Shown here: positions 8,846 through 16,562 of the stretch, piece after piece
Numbering within the stretch: the stretch's first letter is position 1
How the letters are laid out: each line of letters begins with the position of its first letter
From: Paenarthrobacter histidinolovorans
GTDB taxonomy: Bacteria > Actinomycetota > Actinomycetes > Actinomycetales > Micrococcaceae
Direction: 5' to 3'
Assembly: GCF_014647595.1 (NCBI RefSeq)
Contig: NZ_BMPM01000001.1
Span: 62,001 to 126,000 of the forward strand
DNA: 64,000 nt
The notes under the pieces: generated by a model
Database searches by the model: none
Seen by the model: the letters and a program-made list of their open reading frames with translations, nothing else
What the model was told of the DNA's origin: nothing
Program-made: the position numbers and the translations under genes

Positions 8846-10030
8846 GTGGACAGAAGGCACGCAGTATACGAATGGTTCCGGATCAACCGTTTCGCAGTAG
8901 ACCTAACGGCAACGTGCCTCCTGATCCTGCTCTTCGGACCCGTGTACCTCCTTGCCGGCCGGCCCTGGCTGTTCCTCCTGTCCTGCAGCCTCCTGTTGCC
9001 CCTCGCCTGGCGACGCACCCGCCCGGCAGTAGCGGCCGGCGTCGTGATTCTGGTGTGCCTCATCCAGTGGACGGCGGGCGCCGAGCCGGTGGCCGGCCAG
9101 ATAGCCGTCCCGCTGGTCATCTACGCAACGGCAGCCTACGGTCCGGCCTGGGCGAGCCGCACGGTGCTGGTGGCCGGGCTGGTCGGCGGCGTCATGCTCA
9201 CCACGCGCGAGTACTCCAACGGGGTGGAGTCCGGCATCATGGGGCTCACCATCGGCGCCTTGTACACCGTCCTGATCTGGATGCTGGTGCTGGTGAGCTG
9301 GACCCTCGGTGACCTCACCCGCGTCCGCAGGCTGCAACTGCAAGCCCTCGAGGACCGCACCCGCCGAATGGAAGTGGAACAGTTGCAGGAGCGGAAACTG
9401 GCCGCTGCCGACGAGCGCTCCCACATTGCCCGGGAGATGCACGACATCGTGGCACATTCGCTGTCCGTGATCATCACGCAGGCAGACGGCGCACGCTACG
9501 CCGCTGCAGCAAGACCGGAACTTGCCACCGAAGCGCTGGCCACCATCGCCGCCACGGGAAGGGACTCGCTCGGCGAAATGCGGAGGCTCCTGGGCATCCT
9601 CCGCTCTGACGAGGACTCCCCCACCCGCCCCCAGCCCAGGCTCTCGGACCTGGACGAACTGCTCCTGGGCTTCCGGGCGGCCTCCCTCCAGGTCGGCTTC
9701 GAACAGGTGGGAACACCGCGGAGGCCTCTTCCGGCCGGAGCGGAACTCACCGCCTACCGCATCATCCAGGAGTCCCTCACCAACGTCATGAAGCACGCCG
9801 GCCCGAAGGCCACCGCCAACGTGGCGCTCACCTGGCAGGGCCGCGGCGTCCAACTGGACATCGTCGACGACGGCCGGGGCGCCGCCGCCGATCCCCCCGC
9901 GGCAGGGGGCGGGAACGGGCTGCGCGGAATGGGCGAGCGGGTCTCGCTCTACGATGGTTCATTGACGGCCGGCCCCGAACAGGGCGGCGGTTTCCGTGTG
10001 TCCGCTTTCATTCCCTATTCGGAGGCCTGA
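8846..10030 (+). CDS. Two-component sensor histidine kinase (NarL-partner type)
   Basis: A 394-residue membrane kinase. Hydrophobic segments between about residues 17 and 155 form four to five transmembrane helices with no large external domain. A coiled linker (about 155-190) leads to a HisKA_3 domain with phospho-acceptor His199 (IAREMHDIVAHSLS). A HATPase domain follows: N-box YRIIQESLTNVMKHA about 304-318, G1 DIVDDGRG and G2 GLRGMGERV about 338-366. The start is GTG 8846. The response regulator begins 3 bp after its stop and an ABC exporter follows. The layout suggests the kinase senses membrane stress or a compound handled by that transporter. Confidence 0.92.
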   Translation: MDRRHAVYEWFRINRFAVDLTATCLLILLFGPVYLLAGRPWLFLLSCSLLLPLAWRRTRPAVAAGVVILVCLIQWTAGAEPVAGQIAVPLVIYATAAYGPAWASRTVLVAGLVGGVMLTTREYSNGVESGIMGLTIGALYTVLIWMLVLVSWTLGDLTRVRRLQLQALEDRTRRMEVEQLQERKLAAADERSHIAREMHDIVAHSLSVIITQADGARYAAAARPELATEALATIAATGRDSLGEMRRLLGILRSDEDSPTRPQPRLSDLDELLLGFRAASLQVGFEQVGTPRRPLPAGAELTAYRIIQESLTNVMKHAGPKATANVALTWQGRGVQLDIVDDGRGAAADPPAAGGGNGLRGMGERVSLYDGSLTAGPEQGGGFRVSAFIPYSEA

Positions 10031-10033
10031 GCA

Positions 10034-10747
10034 ATGCCCGAACTACCCACACCCATCCGGGTTGCACTCGTTGATGACCAGCAACTGGTCCGCTCGGGCC
10101 TTGGCATGCTCATCAATTCGCAGCCGGACCTCGATGTGGTGGCGGAAGCAGGCAACGGAATCGAAGCGCTTCAGGCGCTGAGCGCGACCACCGCGGACGT
10201 GGTCCTCATGGACGTCCGCATGCCCGGGATGGACGGAATCGAAGCCACCCGCCGGATCCTGGAACAAGCGGCAACCCAGCCCACGGGTTCGCAACGCGCA
10301 GAGGTGAAGATCGTCGTCCTCACCACCTTTGACCTGGACGAGTACGCGCTGGCCGCCATTCAGGCCGGAGCCAGCGGTTTCCTCTTGAAGGATGCCCCTC
10401 CGGAGGAACTCCTTGAAGCCATCCGCACCGTGTACCGGGGAGACGCGGTCATAGCGCCGTCCACCACCCGCCGCCTGCTGGACCACGTGGCACCCCTGCT
10501 CAGGTCGCAGACCCCCGGGCAGAGCGAGCACGCGGCCGCCGTCGAGTCCCTCACGAACCGCGAGCGCGAGGTGTTCCAACTCATCGCCCAGGGACAATCC
10601 AATCCCGAGATCGCAGCGGGACTGTTCCTCTCGGAAGCTACGGTGAAGACCCATGTGGGGCACATCCTGGCCAAGCTGGGAGCCCGGGACCGTGTGCAGG
10701 TAGTGGTCATCGCCTACGAGACCGGGGTCGTGGCCCCCGGGACCTAG
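10034..10747 (+). CDS. LuxR/NarL-family response regulator
   Basis: A 237-residue regulator. The receiver domain has the acidic pair at residues 14-15, phospho-acceptor Asp60 in LMDVRMPGMDG, and the conserved Lys in FLLKDAPPEEL. The C-terminal HTH (about 170-235, LTNREREVFQLIAQGQSNPEIA, then SEATVKTHVGHILAKLG) binds DNA. It is translated almost directly after its kinase, 3 bp apart, and very likely controls the ABC genes 86 bp downstream. No binding site can be recognised by eye. Confidence 0.94.
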   Translation: MPELPTPIRVALVDDQQLVRSGLGMLINSQPDLDVVAEAGNGIEALQALSATTADVVLMDVRMPGMDGIEATRRILEQAATQPTGSQRAEVKIVVLTTFDLDEYALAAIQAGASGFLLKDAPPEELLEAIRTVYRGDAVIAPSTTRRLLDHVAPLLRSQTPGQSEHAAAVESLTNREREVFQLIAQGQSNPEIAAGLFLSEATVKTHVGHILAKLGARDRVQVVVIAYETGVVAPGT

Positions 10748-10833
10748 ACTCAGACCACGGTATGAGCATCGCCCGGCGACAATGGGCCCGCAGCCCGATC
10801 CCGCAGGCCGGCGCCGGATCATAGCGTGGAACC

Positions 10834-11628
10834 ATGACGACATTCACGCCTCTCCCCCATCCTCCCGGAACCGGTCGCCCCACAGGTTCGGACGCCGCCC
10901 AGGCGCGTCCCGCCGTCGAGGCTTTCAACCTGACCAAGAGCTACGGCCGCGCCGATACCAGCGTGACGGCCCTGAACGAAGTCTCGGTACGCTTCGATGC
11001 CGGTAAGTTCACGGCCATTATGGGTCCGTCCGGATCCGGCAAATCTACGCTCATGCACTGCCTGGCAGGGCTCGATACAGCCGACTCCGGCAGGATCGTC
11101 CTGGGTGGGACAGAGCTCACCGGACTCAACGACCGCCAGCTCACGGCGCTTCGCCGCGAGCGGATCGGCTTCGTTTTCCAGGCTTTCAACCTGGTGCCCA
11201 CGTTGACTGCCGAGCAGAACATCACGCTTCCGCTCGCCTTGGCAGGGACAACGGCCGACGCCGGATGGCTGGAAACCGTTGTTGGCACCCTTGGGTTGAA
11301 GGACAGGTTGAAGCACCGTCCGCATGAGCTGTCCGGCGGCCAGCAGCAGCGCGTGGCGGTAGCCCGTGCGCTGCTGACGCGGCCCGACGTCGTGTTCGGT
11401 GACGAACCTACGGGCAACCTGGACTCCAAGGCGGGCGGCGAAGTGCTTGCCTTGCTGCGCCGCAGCAGCCAGGAGATGGGCCAGACCATCATCATGGTGA
11501 CCCACGATCCTGTGGCGGCCAGTTACGCGGACCGGGTGGTGTTGATGAGTGACGGCGGCCTTGTGGGCGAGATCCACCAGCCGACGGCGGACTCCGTCCT
11601 GACGGCCCTCGGCAAGCTGGGGGCCTGA
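10834..11628 (+). CDS. ABC transporter ATP-binding protein, MacB/LolD type
   Basis: A 264-residue ATPase with Walker A GPSGSGKST, the Q-loop in GFVFQAFNLVPTLTAEQNI, ABC signature LSGGQQQRVAVARALL, Walker B VVFGDEPTGNLDS and switch His in MVTHDP. The DEPTGNLD form and AFNLVPTLT are typical of the MacB/LolD/BceA group that powers FtsX-type permeases rather than classical import. The first 30 residues are an extra Pro/Thr-rich tail. It is followed by its permease after 3 bp. Confidence 0.93.
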   Translation: MTTFTPLPHPPGTGRPTGSDAAQARPAVEAFNLTKSYGRADTSVTALNEVSVRFDAGKFTAIMGPSGSGKSTLMHCLAGLDTADSGRIVLGGTELTGLNDRQLTALRRERIGFVFQAFNLVPTLTAEQNITLPLALAGTTADAGWLETVVGTLGLKDRLKHRPHELSGGQQQRVAVARALLTRPDVVFGDEPTGNLDSKAGGEVLALLRRSSQEMGQTIIMVTHDPVAASYADRVVLMSDGGLVGEIHQPTADSVLTALGKLGA

Positions 11629-11631
11629 GGC

Positions 11632-14100
11632 ATGTTGCGCGTTGCCCTGTCCCAGTTGACGACGCATTTCCGGCGGTTCATTGCCATCGGACTTGCCGTC
11701 ATGCTGTCCGTGATGTTCCTGTCCTCAACACTCATGGTCGGCGCCAGTACCAATGCCTCTCTGGGCGCCAGTATCGGGGAGGCCTACCGCAACGCCGATC
11801 TCGTCGCCACGTCCAAAAACGGCGAAGCTTTCACCCAGGCCGCGGTGGATGCTGCGGTGTCCGCCCCGGCAGTGGAATCCAGCTACGCCGAGCGGTCCAC
11901 CTACGTGACGTTCCAGGCAGGTGGGGGCGAGCAGTACGGGCGCCTTCGGAACGCGGCCCCAGGTTCCTTGGAAGGTGCCGTGCTCAGTTCCGGTTCCATG
12001 CCTGCCAACGCCTTGGAGGCGGCGATCGACGTCAAGACCGCCGGGCACCTTGGCCTGGCGGTTGGCAGCACGCTGGTGTTGCAGGGCGGGGGTCCGGTCA
12101 AGAATGCGAAGGTCACCATTTCGGGCCTGCTCCAGGCCACCAACGACCCCTTCTCCTCCTCAGCGGCGCAGCTTGTTGCCACCGAGTCTGTCCTCAATGC
12201 AGTGCAGGACGCGGGCGCGGGGTACTCCGGGCTGCAGTTTGCCCTTAAACCAGGTGAAGATGTTTCTTCGGCCAAGGAATATATCGCCCACCGGATGGAA
12301 GCCGCGGGAGCGGTGGAGCCGGTGCTTGAGACCAGCCAGGAGAAGGTGACCTCAACGGTAGCCATGCTGAGCGCGGGCCAGGACCAACTGACGATTGTCC
12401 TTCTTGCCTTCGCAGGCATCGCCATCCTGGTCTCAACTTTGGTGGTGGCCAATACGTTCTCCGTCCTGGTGGCCCAGCGGACCAGGGAACTCGCGCTCCT
12501 GCGCTGCCTTGGCGCCGGACGGGGCCAGATCCGTGGGTCAGTCATGCTTGAGGCGCTTGTGGTCGGCTTCATCTCCTCGGTGCTGGGCGTCCTCGCCGCG
12601 ACCGGCCTGATGACCGCCCTGATTGCATGGGCCAAGTCCCAGCCAGAGCGGGCGTTCGCAACGTTGGCGGTGCCGCCGTCGGCCATTATTGCCGGCTTGG
12701 TCGCCGGAACCCTGCTGACCGTGGTTGCGGCGCTGGTCCCGGCGAAGGCGGCCACCGCCGTCGCCCCTCTTGCCGCGCTGCGGCCGGCCGATGACGCCTC
12801 GGTGCGGAACCGTCGCGGCAAGGTCCGGCTCTTCGTGGGCCTGGCGGCTCTGCTCGGCGGAACGGTGCTGCTGGTGTACGGCAGCATCAACGTGGCGCTC
12901 GGGGTGGCCTTGGTGGGCGGCGCGGCCTCGTTTGTGGGCATCCTGCTGTGCTCCACGCTGTTCATCCCCACTGTGGTTGCCCTCGCCGGCCGCCTGGCTG
13001 CACCGGCCGGTGTCCCCGGCAAGCTCGCGGCAGTGAATGCCACCCGCAACCCTGCACGCACCTCGGCAACAGCAGCGGCGTTGTTGATCGGCGTCACCCT
13101 GGTTTCCCTCATGATGACCGGCGCAGCGACCTCCCGGCAGGCGTTCAACGACACCCTGGCGGAGAACTATCCGGTGGACCTTGCCGCTCAGACCGCGACG
13201 CAGGGGGCAGCTTCCGCCGACCCCGCACAGGCTATCCCGCGAATCAAGGGGCTCGACGGCGTCAGCGCCGCGGTCCTGCTCCAGCCCGTAGGGACGATCC
13301 AGGACGACACCTCCGGTGGAACCACCGTTTATGGGCTGTCCGCAGCTGATGCCGCAGCTGTCCTGCGGGACAACCATCTGAAGCCAGGCCCCGGCACGGT
13401 TTACTTGCCCGAAGACTCGCCGAAAGGTCCAGCCACGCTGACGACGGCGGGCGGCAAGGTCACCCTCGACTCGAAGGTCCTGCGGACCCGCCACGTCCCG
13501 GCGTTCCTGGAGTCCTCCAGCCTCACCTCCGGTCCCCTGCCTGGCACACCGGGCATGGTGTGGGTGAAGCTGGACGATTCCGTGTCCGGGGACCGGGTAC
13601 AGGCGCTGCAGAAGGACATAGCCGCGGCGCTGGGCGTCAATGAGAGCGCCGTCAGCGGCGCCGCGATCGAGCGTGTCACGTTCAACAGCATCATCGATGT
13701 CCTCCTCCTGGTGGTCACAGGGCTCCTCGGGGTTGCTGTGGTGATCGCCTTGATCGGTGTCGCCAACACGTTGTCCCTCTCAGTCCTGGAACGGACCCGG
13801 GAGAACTCGCTCCTGCGCGCCCTTGGCCTGACGACCGGCCAGTTGCGTGGCATGTTGGCGATCGAAGCGGTGCTCGTGGCCGGCGTCGCCGCCATCATGG
13901 GCGCAGGCATGGGCATCGTGTACGGCTGGCTTGGCGCCCAGGCCACCTTGGGCGGCGTGGCGACCGTTGTTCCGACGGTGCCGTGGCTCCAGCTGGCGGC
14001 GGTCTTCGGAGTCGCGGTGGTGGCTGGTCTGCTGGCTTCGGTGGTACCGGCCCGCCGCGCGGCACGGTTGTCGCCGGTTGAAGGGCTTGCTACCGCGTAA
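11632..14100 (+). CDS. FtsX-like ABC transporter permease
   Basis: An 822-residue membrane protein made of two FtsX units. There is an N-terminal helix (about 13-35), an extracellular MacB-type domain, and three helices (about 255-380). A second membrane block near 400-500 is followed by a second extracellular domain, then three C-terminal helices (about 690-815). Repeated RTRELALLRCLG and RTRENSLLRALGLT are the cytosolic coupling motifs. Such transporters export peptides or lipids or act in antibiotic resistance. It is the last gene of the kinase-regulator-ABC cluster and is followed by a strong two-way terminator. Confidence 0.92.
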   Translation: MLRVALSQLTTHFRRFIAIGLAVMLSVMFLSSTLMVGASTNASLGASIGEAYRNADLVATSKNGEAFTQAAVDAAVSAPAVESSYAERSTYVTFQAGGGEQYGRLRNAAPGSLEGAVLSSGSMPANALEAAIDVKTAGHLGLAVGSTLVLQGGGPVKNAKVTISGLLQATNDPFSSSAAQLVATESVLNAVQDAGAGYSGLQFALKPGEDVSSAKEYIAHRMEAAGAVEPVLETSQEKVTSTVAMLSAGQDQLTIVLLAFAGIAILVSTLVVANTFSVLVAQRTRELALLRCLGAGRGQIRGSVMLEALVVGFISSVLGVLAATGLMTALIAWAKSQPERAFATLAVPPSAIIAGLVAGTLLTVVAALVPAKAATAVAPLAALRPADDASVRNRRGKVRLFVGLAALLGGTVLLVYGSINVALGVALVGGAASFVGILLCSTLFIPTVVALAGRLAAPAGVPGKLAAVNATRNPARTSATAAALLIGVTLVSLMMTGAATSRQAFNDTLAENYPVDLAAQTATQGAASADPAQAIPRIKGLDGVSAAVLLQPVGTIQDDTSGGTTVYGLSAADAAAVLRDNHLKPGPGTVYLPEDSPKGPATLTTAGGKVTLDSKVLRTRHVPAFLESSSLTSGPLPGTPGMVWVKLDDSVSGDRVQALQKDIAAALGVNESAVSGAAIERVTFNSIIDVLLLVVTGLLGVAVVIALIGVANTLSLSVLERTRENSLLRALGLTTGQLRGMLAIEAVLVAGVAAIMGAGMGIVYGWLGAQATLGGVATVVPTVPWLQLAAVFGVAVVAGLLASVVPARRAARLSPVEGLATA

Positions 14101-14130
14101 CCCCTCCGGCTGCTCATGGCACGCAAACGG

Positions 14131-14183
14131 GAAACGCTCTCCCGCTTCCCCGGTTTTATCCGGAGAAAGTGGGAGAGCGTTTC
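14131..14183. terminator. Bidirectional terminator between the ABC operon and metG
   Basis: GAAACGCTCTCCC and GGGAGAGCGTTTC form a 13-bp stem with a long loop. T-rich TTCTTGTT follows on the plus strand. It separates the convergent permease and metG genes. Confidence 0.75.
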
Positions 14184-14212
14184 TTGTTCAGGGCTGGTAA
14201 GACCGCGAGGGT

Positions 14213-15772
14213 TTAAGGCTCGACAGGTTCCTCGTAACGCGGGAAGACGGGCGCCGGTGCCGGCAGTTCGGTGCTGGCCGCCAGCGGCGTGGCGATGGCA
14301 GCGAACTGGCGTGCGTCGCCTTCCGGCTGACCGAGGACGTCAAGGAGCTTTGCGGACGACGTCGGCATGACAGGTTGGGCGAGGATCGCTACGATCCGGA
14401 CAACCTCCAACGTGACGTAGAGGACCGTGTTCATGCGCTCGATGTCCGTCTTCCGCAGCACCCACGGAGCCTGTTCGGCGAAGTAGGCGTTGGTATCGCC
14501 CAATACCGTCCAAATGGCCTCGAGCGCCCGGCTGAATTCCTGCTTTTCGAAGGCACTCCGGGCCGTCTCCAGCAACGCACCGGCTTGCTCCAGGAGTGCC
14601 TCATCCTCGGACGAGAACGCGCCCGGCTGCGGAACCCTGCCCTCGCAGTTCTTCGCCACCATGGACAAGGAGCGCTGGGCAAGGTTGCCGAAGTTGTTGG
14701 CGAGGTCCGCGTTCATGCGGCCCACGATGGCCTCGTGGTTGTAGTTGCCGTCCGCGCCGAATGGAACCTCACGGAGGAAGAAGTACCGGCACTGGTCCAG
14801 GCCGTACTGCGCCACGAAGTCCTGGGGGGCCACAACGTTGCCAAGGGACTTGGACATCTTCACACCGTTGTTGGTGAGGAAGCCATGGATCATGACGCGC
14901 TCGGGCAGTTCCAGTCCGGCACTCATCAGGAATGCGGGCCAGTAGATCGCGTGGAAGCGGGAAATGTCCTTGCCGATCACGTGCACATCGGCCGGCCAGA
15001 ACTTCCTGAAGGCCTCCGATTCCACATCGGGGTAGCCCACGCCGGTGAGGTAGTTGGTCAGGGCATCGACCCACACGTACATGACGTGCTTTTCGTCGCC
15101 CGGGACCGGAACGCCCCAGTCGAAGGTTGTACGGCTGATGGACAAGTCCTCGAGGCCGCGCTTTACAAAGCTGATGACCTCGTTGAAGCGCGACTGCGGA
15201 GCACCAAATTCGGGCCGGGCTTCGTAAAGCTCCAGAAGCTTTTCCTGGTAGTTGGAGAGCCGGAAGAAGTAGCTTTCCTCGGCGGTCCAGGTGACCAGGG
15301 TGTCGGTTTCCTTGGAGTAGCGAAGACCGTCCTCCTTCACCACGGTGTCGTCCTCGACGTAGTACGCCTCGTCACGGACCGAGTACCAGCCTTCGTATTT
15401 GGACAGGTAAATGTCCCCGTTGGCTTCCATCTTCTTCCAGATGGCCTGCGATGCCGTGTAATGGTCCGGGTCCGTGGTGCGGATGAAGCGGTCGTGCGAG
15501 ATGCCCAGGTCCAGGCTCATCTGCTTGAACGCAGCGGAGTTGCGGTCCGCGAGCTGCTTGGCCGTGAGACCTTCCTTCTCGGCGGACTGCTGCATCTTGA
15601 GGCCGTGCTCGTCCGTTCCGGTCATGAAGAAAACCTCATGCCCGTCAAGGCGCTTGAAGCGCGCCATGGCATCAGTCGCAATGACCTCATAGGCGTGGCC
15701 AATATGCGGCACGCCATTGGGGTAGCTGATTGCGGTGGTGATGTAGAACGGGGATTTCTCTGGAGACGTCAC
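14213..15772 (-). CDS. metG: Methionyl-tRNA synthetase
   Basis: A 519-residue class I synthetase that charges both initiator and elongator tRNA-Met. HIGH-type signature [13 protein letters not shown] is near residue 20 and KMSKS is in [12 protein letters not shown] near residue 310. The connective-peptide region lacks a full set of zinc-binding Cys motifs, as in the MetG2-type enzymes of many actinobacteria and Bacillus-like forms. A C-terminal tRNA-binding EMAP domain is absent. The start at 15772 gives the usual N-terminus. It ends 30 bp from a two-way terminator. Confidence 0.96.
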   Translation of the reverse strand: MTSPEKSPFYITTAISYPNGVPHIGHAYEVIATDAMARFKRLDGHEVFFMTGTDEHGLKMQQSAEKEGLTAKQLADRNSAAFKQMSLDLGISHDRFIRTTDPDHYTASQAIWKKMEANGDIYLSKYEGWYSVRDEAYYVEDDTVVKEDGLRYSKETDTLVTWTAEESYFFRLSNYQEKLLELYEARPEFGAPQSRFNEVISFVKRGLEDLSISRTTFDWGVPVPGDEKHVMYVWVDALTNYLTGVGYPDVESEAFRKFWPADVHVIGKDISRFHAIYWPAFLMSAGLELPERVMIHGFLTNNGVKMSKSLGNVVAPQDFVAQYGLDQCRYFFLREVPFGADGNYNHEAIVGRMNADLANNFGNLAQRSLSMVAKNCEGRVPQPGAFSSEDEALLEQAGALLETARSAFEKQEFSRALEAIWTVLGDTNAYFAEQAPWVLRKTDIERMNTVLYVTLEVVRIVAILAQPVMPTSSAKLLDVLGQPEGDARQFAAIATPLAASTELPAPAPVFPRYEEPVEP

Positions 15773-15806
15773 TCTAAGAAGTTACCTTTTTTTCGGATGA
15801 AATAGC

Positions 15807-16562
15807 TTAGTTAAGTTCGGTCAGCGTATCGCTGAGCCGCACCAGCTCGTGGTCGTGCGAAGCCACCAGCACGGCGATGCCATCACTGGTGGTGTCCTTC
15901 AGGATGCCAATGATGCGGTTGGCGGCCGCACGGTCAAGGCTTGCCGTCGGTTCGTCCACCACCAGCACGCGGGTGCCGAGGATCAGGGCACGTGCGATCG
16001 CCACACGCTGGCGCTCACCACCGGAAAGCTGGGCCGGGCGGTGGCGCATTCGACGCCCAAGGCCCACAAGATCCAGGAGGTCTTTCGCCATCTCCGTGCG
16101 CTGTTCGACTTCGCCGTCCGGGACAGCGGGCAGCAGCACGTTCTCCAAGGCGCTCATGCCATCGATCAGTGCACCACCCTGGTCCACGTAACCGATCAGC
16201 GCCCGGCGGCGGTCCGCGATTTCGTCGTCGCCCATGGCCTCCAGCGGTTGGCCCTCCCAGAAGACCTTGCCCGACGTCGGCAGCGTCAGTCCGGCGCTGA
16301 CCGTCAGGATGCTGGTCTTGCCGGAGCCGCTTCGGCCTGCGACACAGTGCATTTCGCCGGCGTGGAGGGTCAGGTTGAAGTCGTCGACGACGTCGACTTC
16401 CTCAGCGCCGCCCTTGTCGCCGCCGTAGTGGATGGTAACCCGGCTCAGTTCCAGGGGTGTTGCGTGGTCAGCGGCTCTCACGATGGTGTTGGCCCTGGTC
16501 TGCAGCGACTCTTCCGTGGATTCCGGGGTGGCCGTCAGCTCGGGGTTGAGGTTGTCAGTCAT
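15807..16562 (-). CDS. ABC transporter ATP-binding protein (FtsX-permease partner)
   Basis: A 251-residue ATPase with Walker A GRSGSGKTS, signature LSGGERQRVAIARAL, Walker B VLVVDEPTASLD and switch His SHDHELV. The ATG at 16562 overlaps the TGA of the upstream permease by four bases (ATGA), indicating translational coupling, so the longer reading that begins inside the permease was rejected. About 45 residues precede the ATPase core. Energises export or membrane-lipoprotein work by the adjacent 936-residue permease. Substrate unknown. Confidence 0.92.
   Translation of the reverse strand: MTDNLNPELTATPESTEESLQTRANTIVRAADHATPLELSRVTIHYGGDKGGAEEVDVVDDFNLTLHAGEMHCVAGRSGSGKTSILTVSAGLTLPTSGKVFWEGQPLEAMGDDEIADRRRALIGYVDQGGALIDGMSALENVLLPAVPDGEVEQRTEMAKDLLDLVGLGRRMRHRPAQLSGGERQRVAIARALILGTRVLVVDEPTASLDRAAANRIIGILKDTTSDGIAVLVASHDHELVRLSDTLTELN

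Noticed and set aside
14375..15805. Long plus-strand frame opposite metG (476 codons), with similar ones opposite gltX and serA
   Set aside because: These are mirror frames of conserved genes caused by codon bias. No ribosome binding sites or recognisable motifs.
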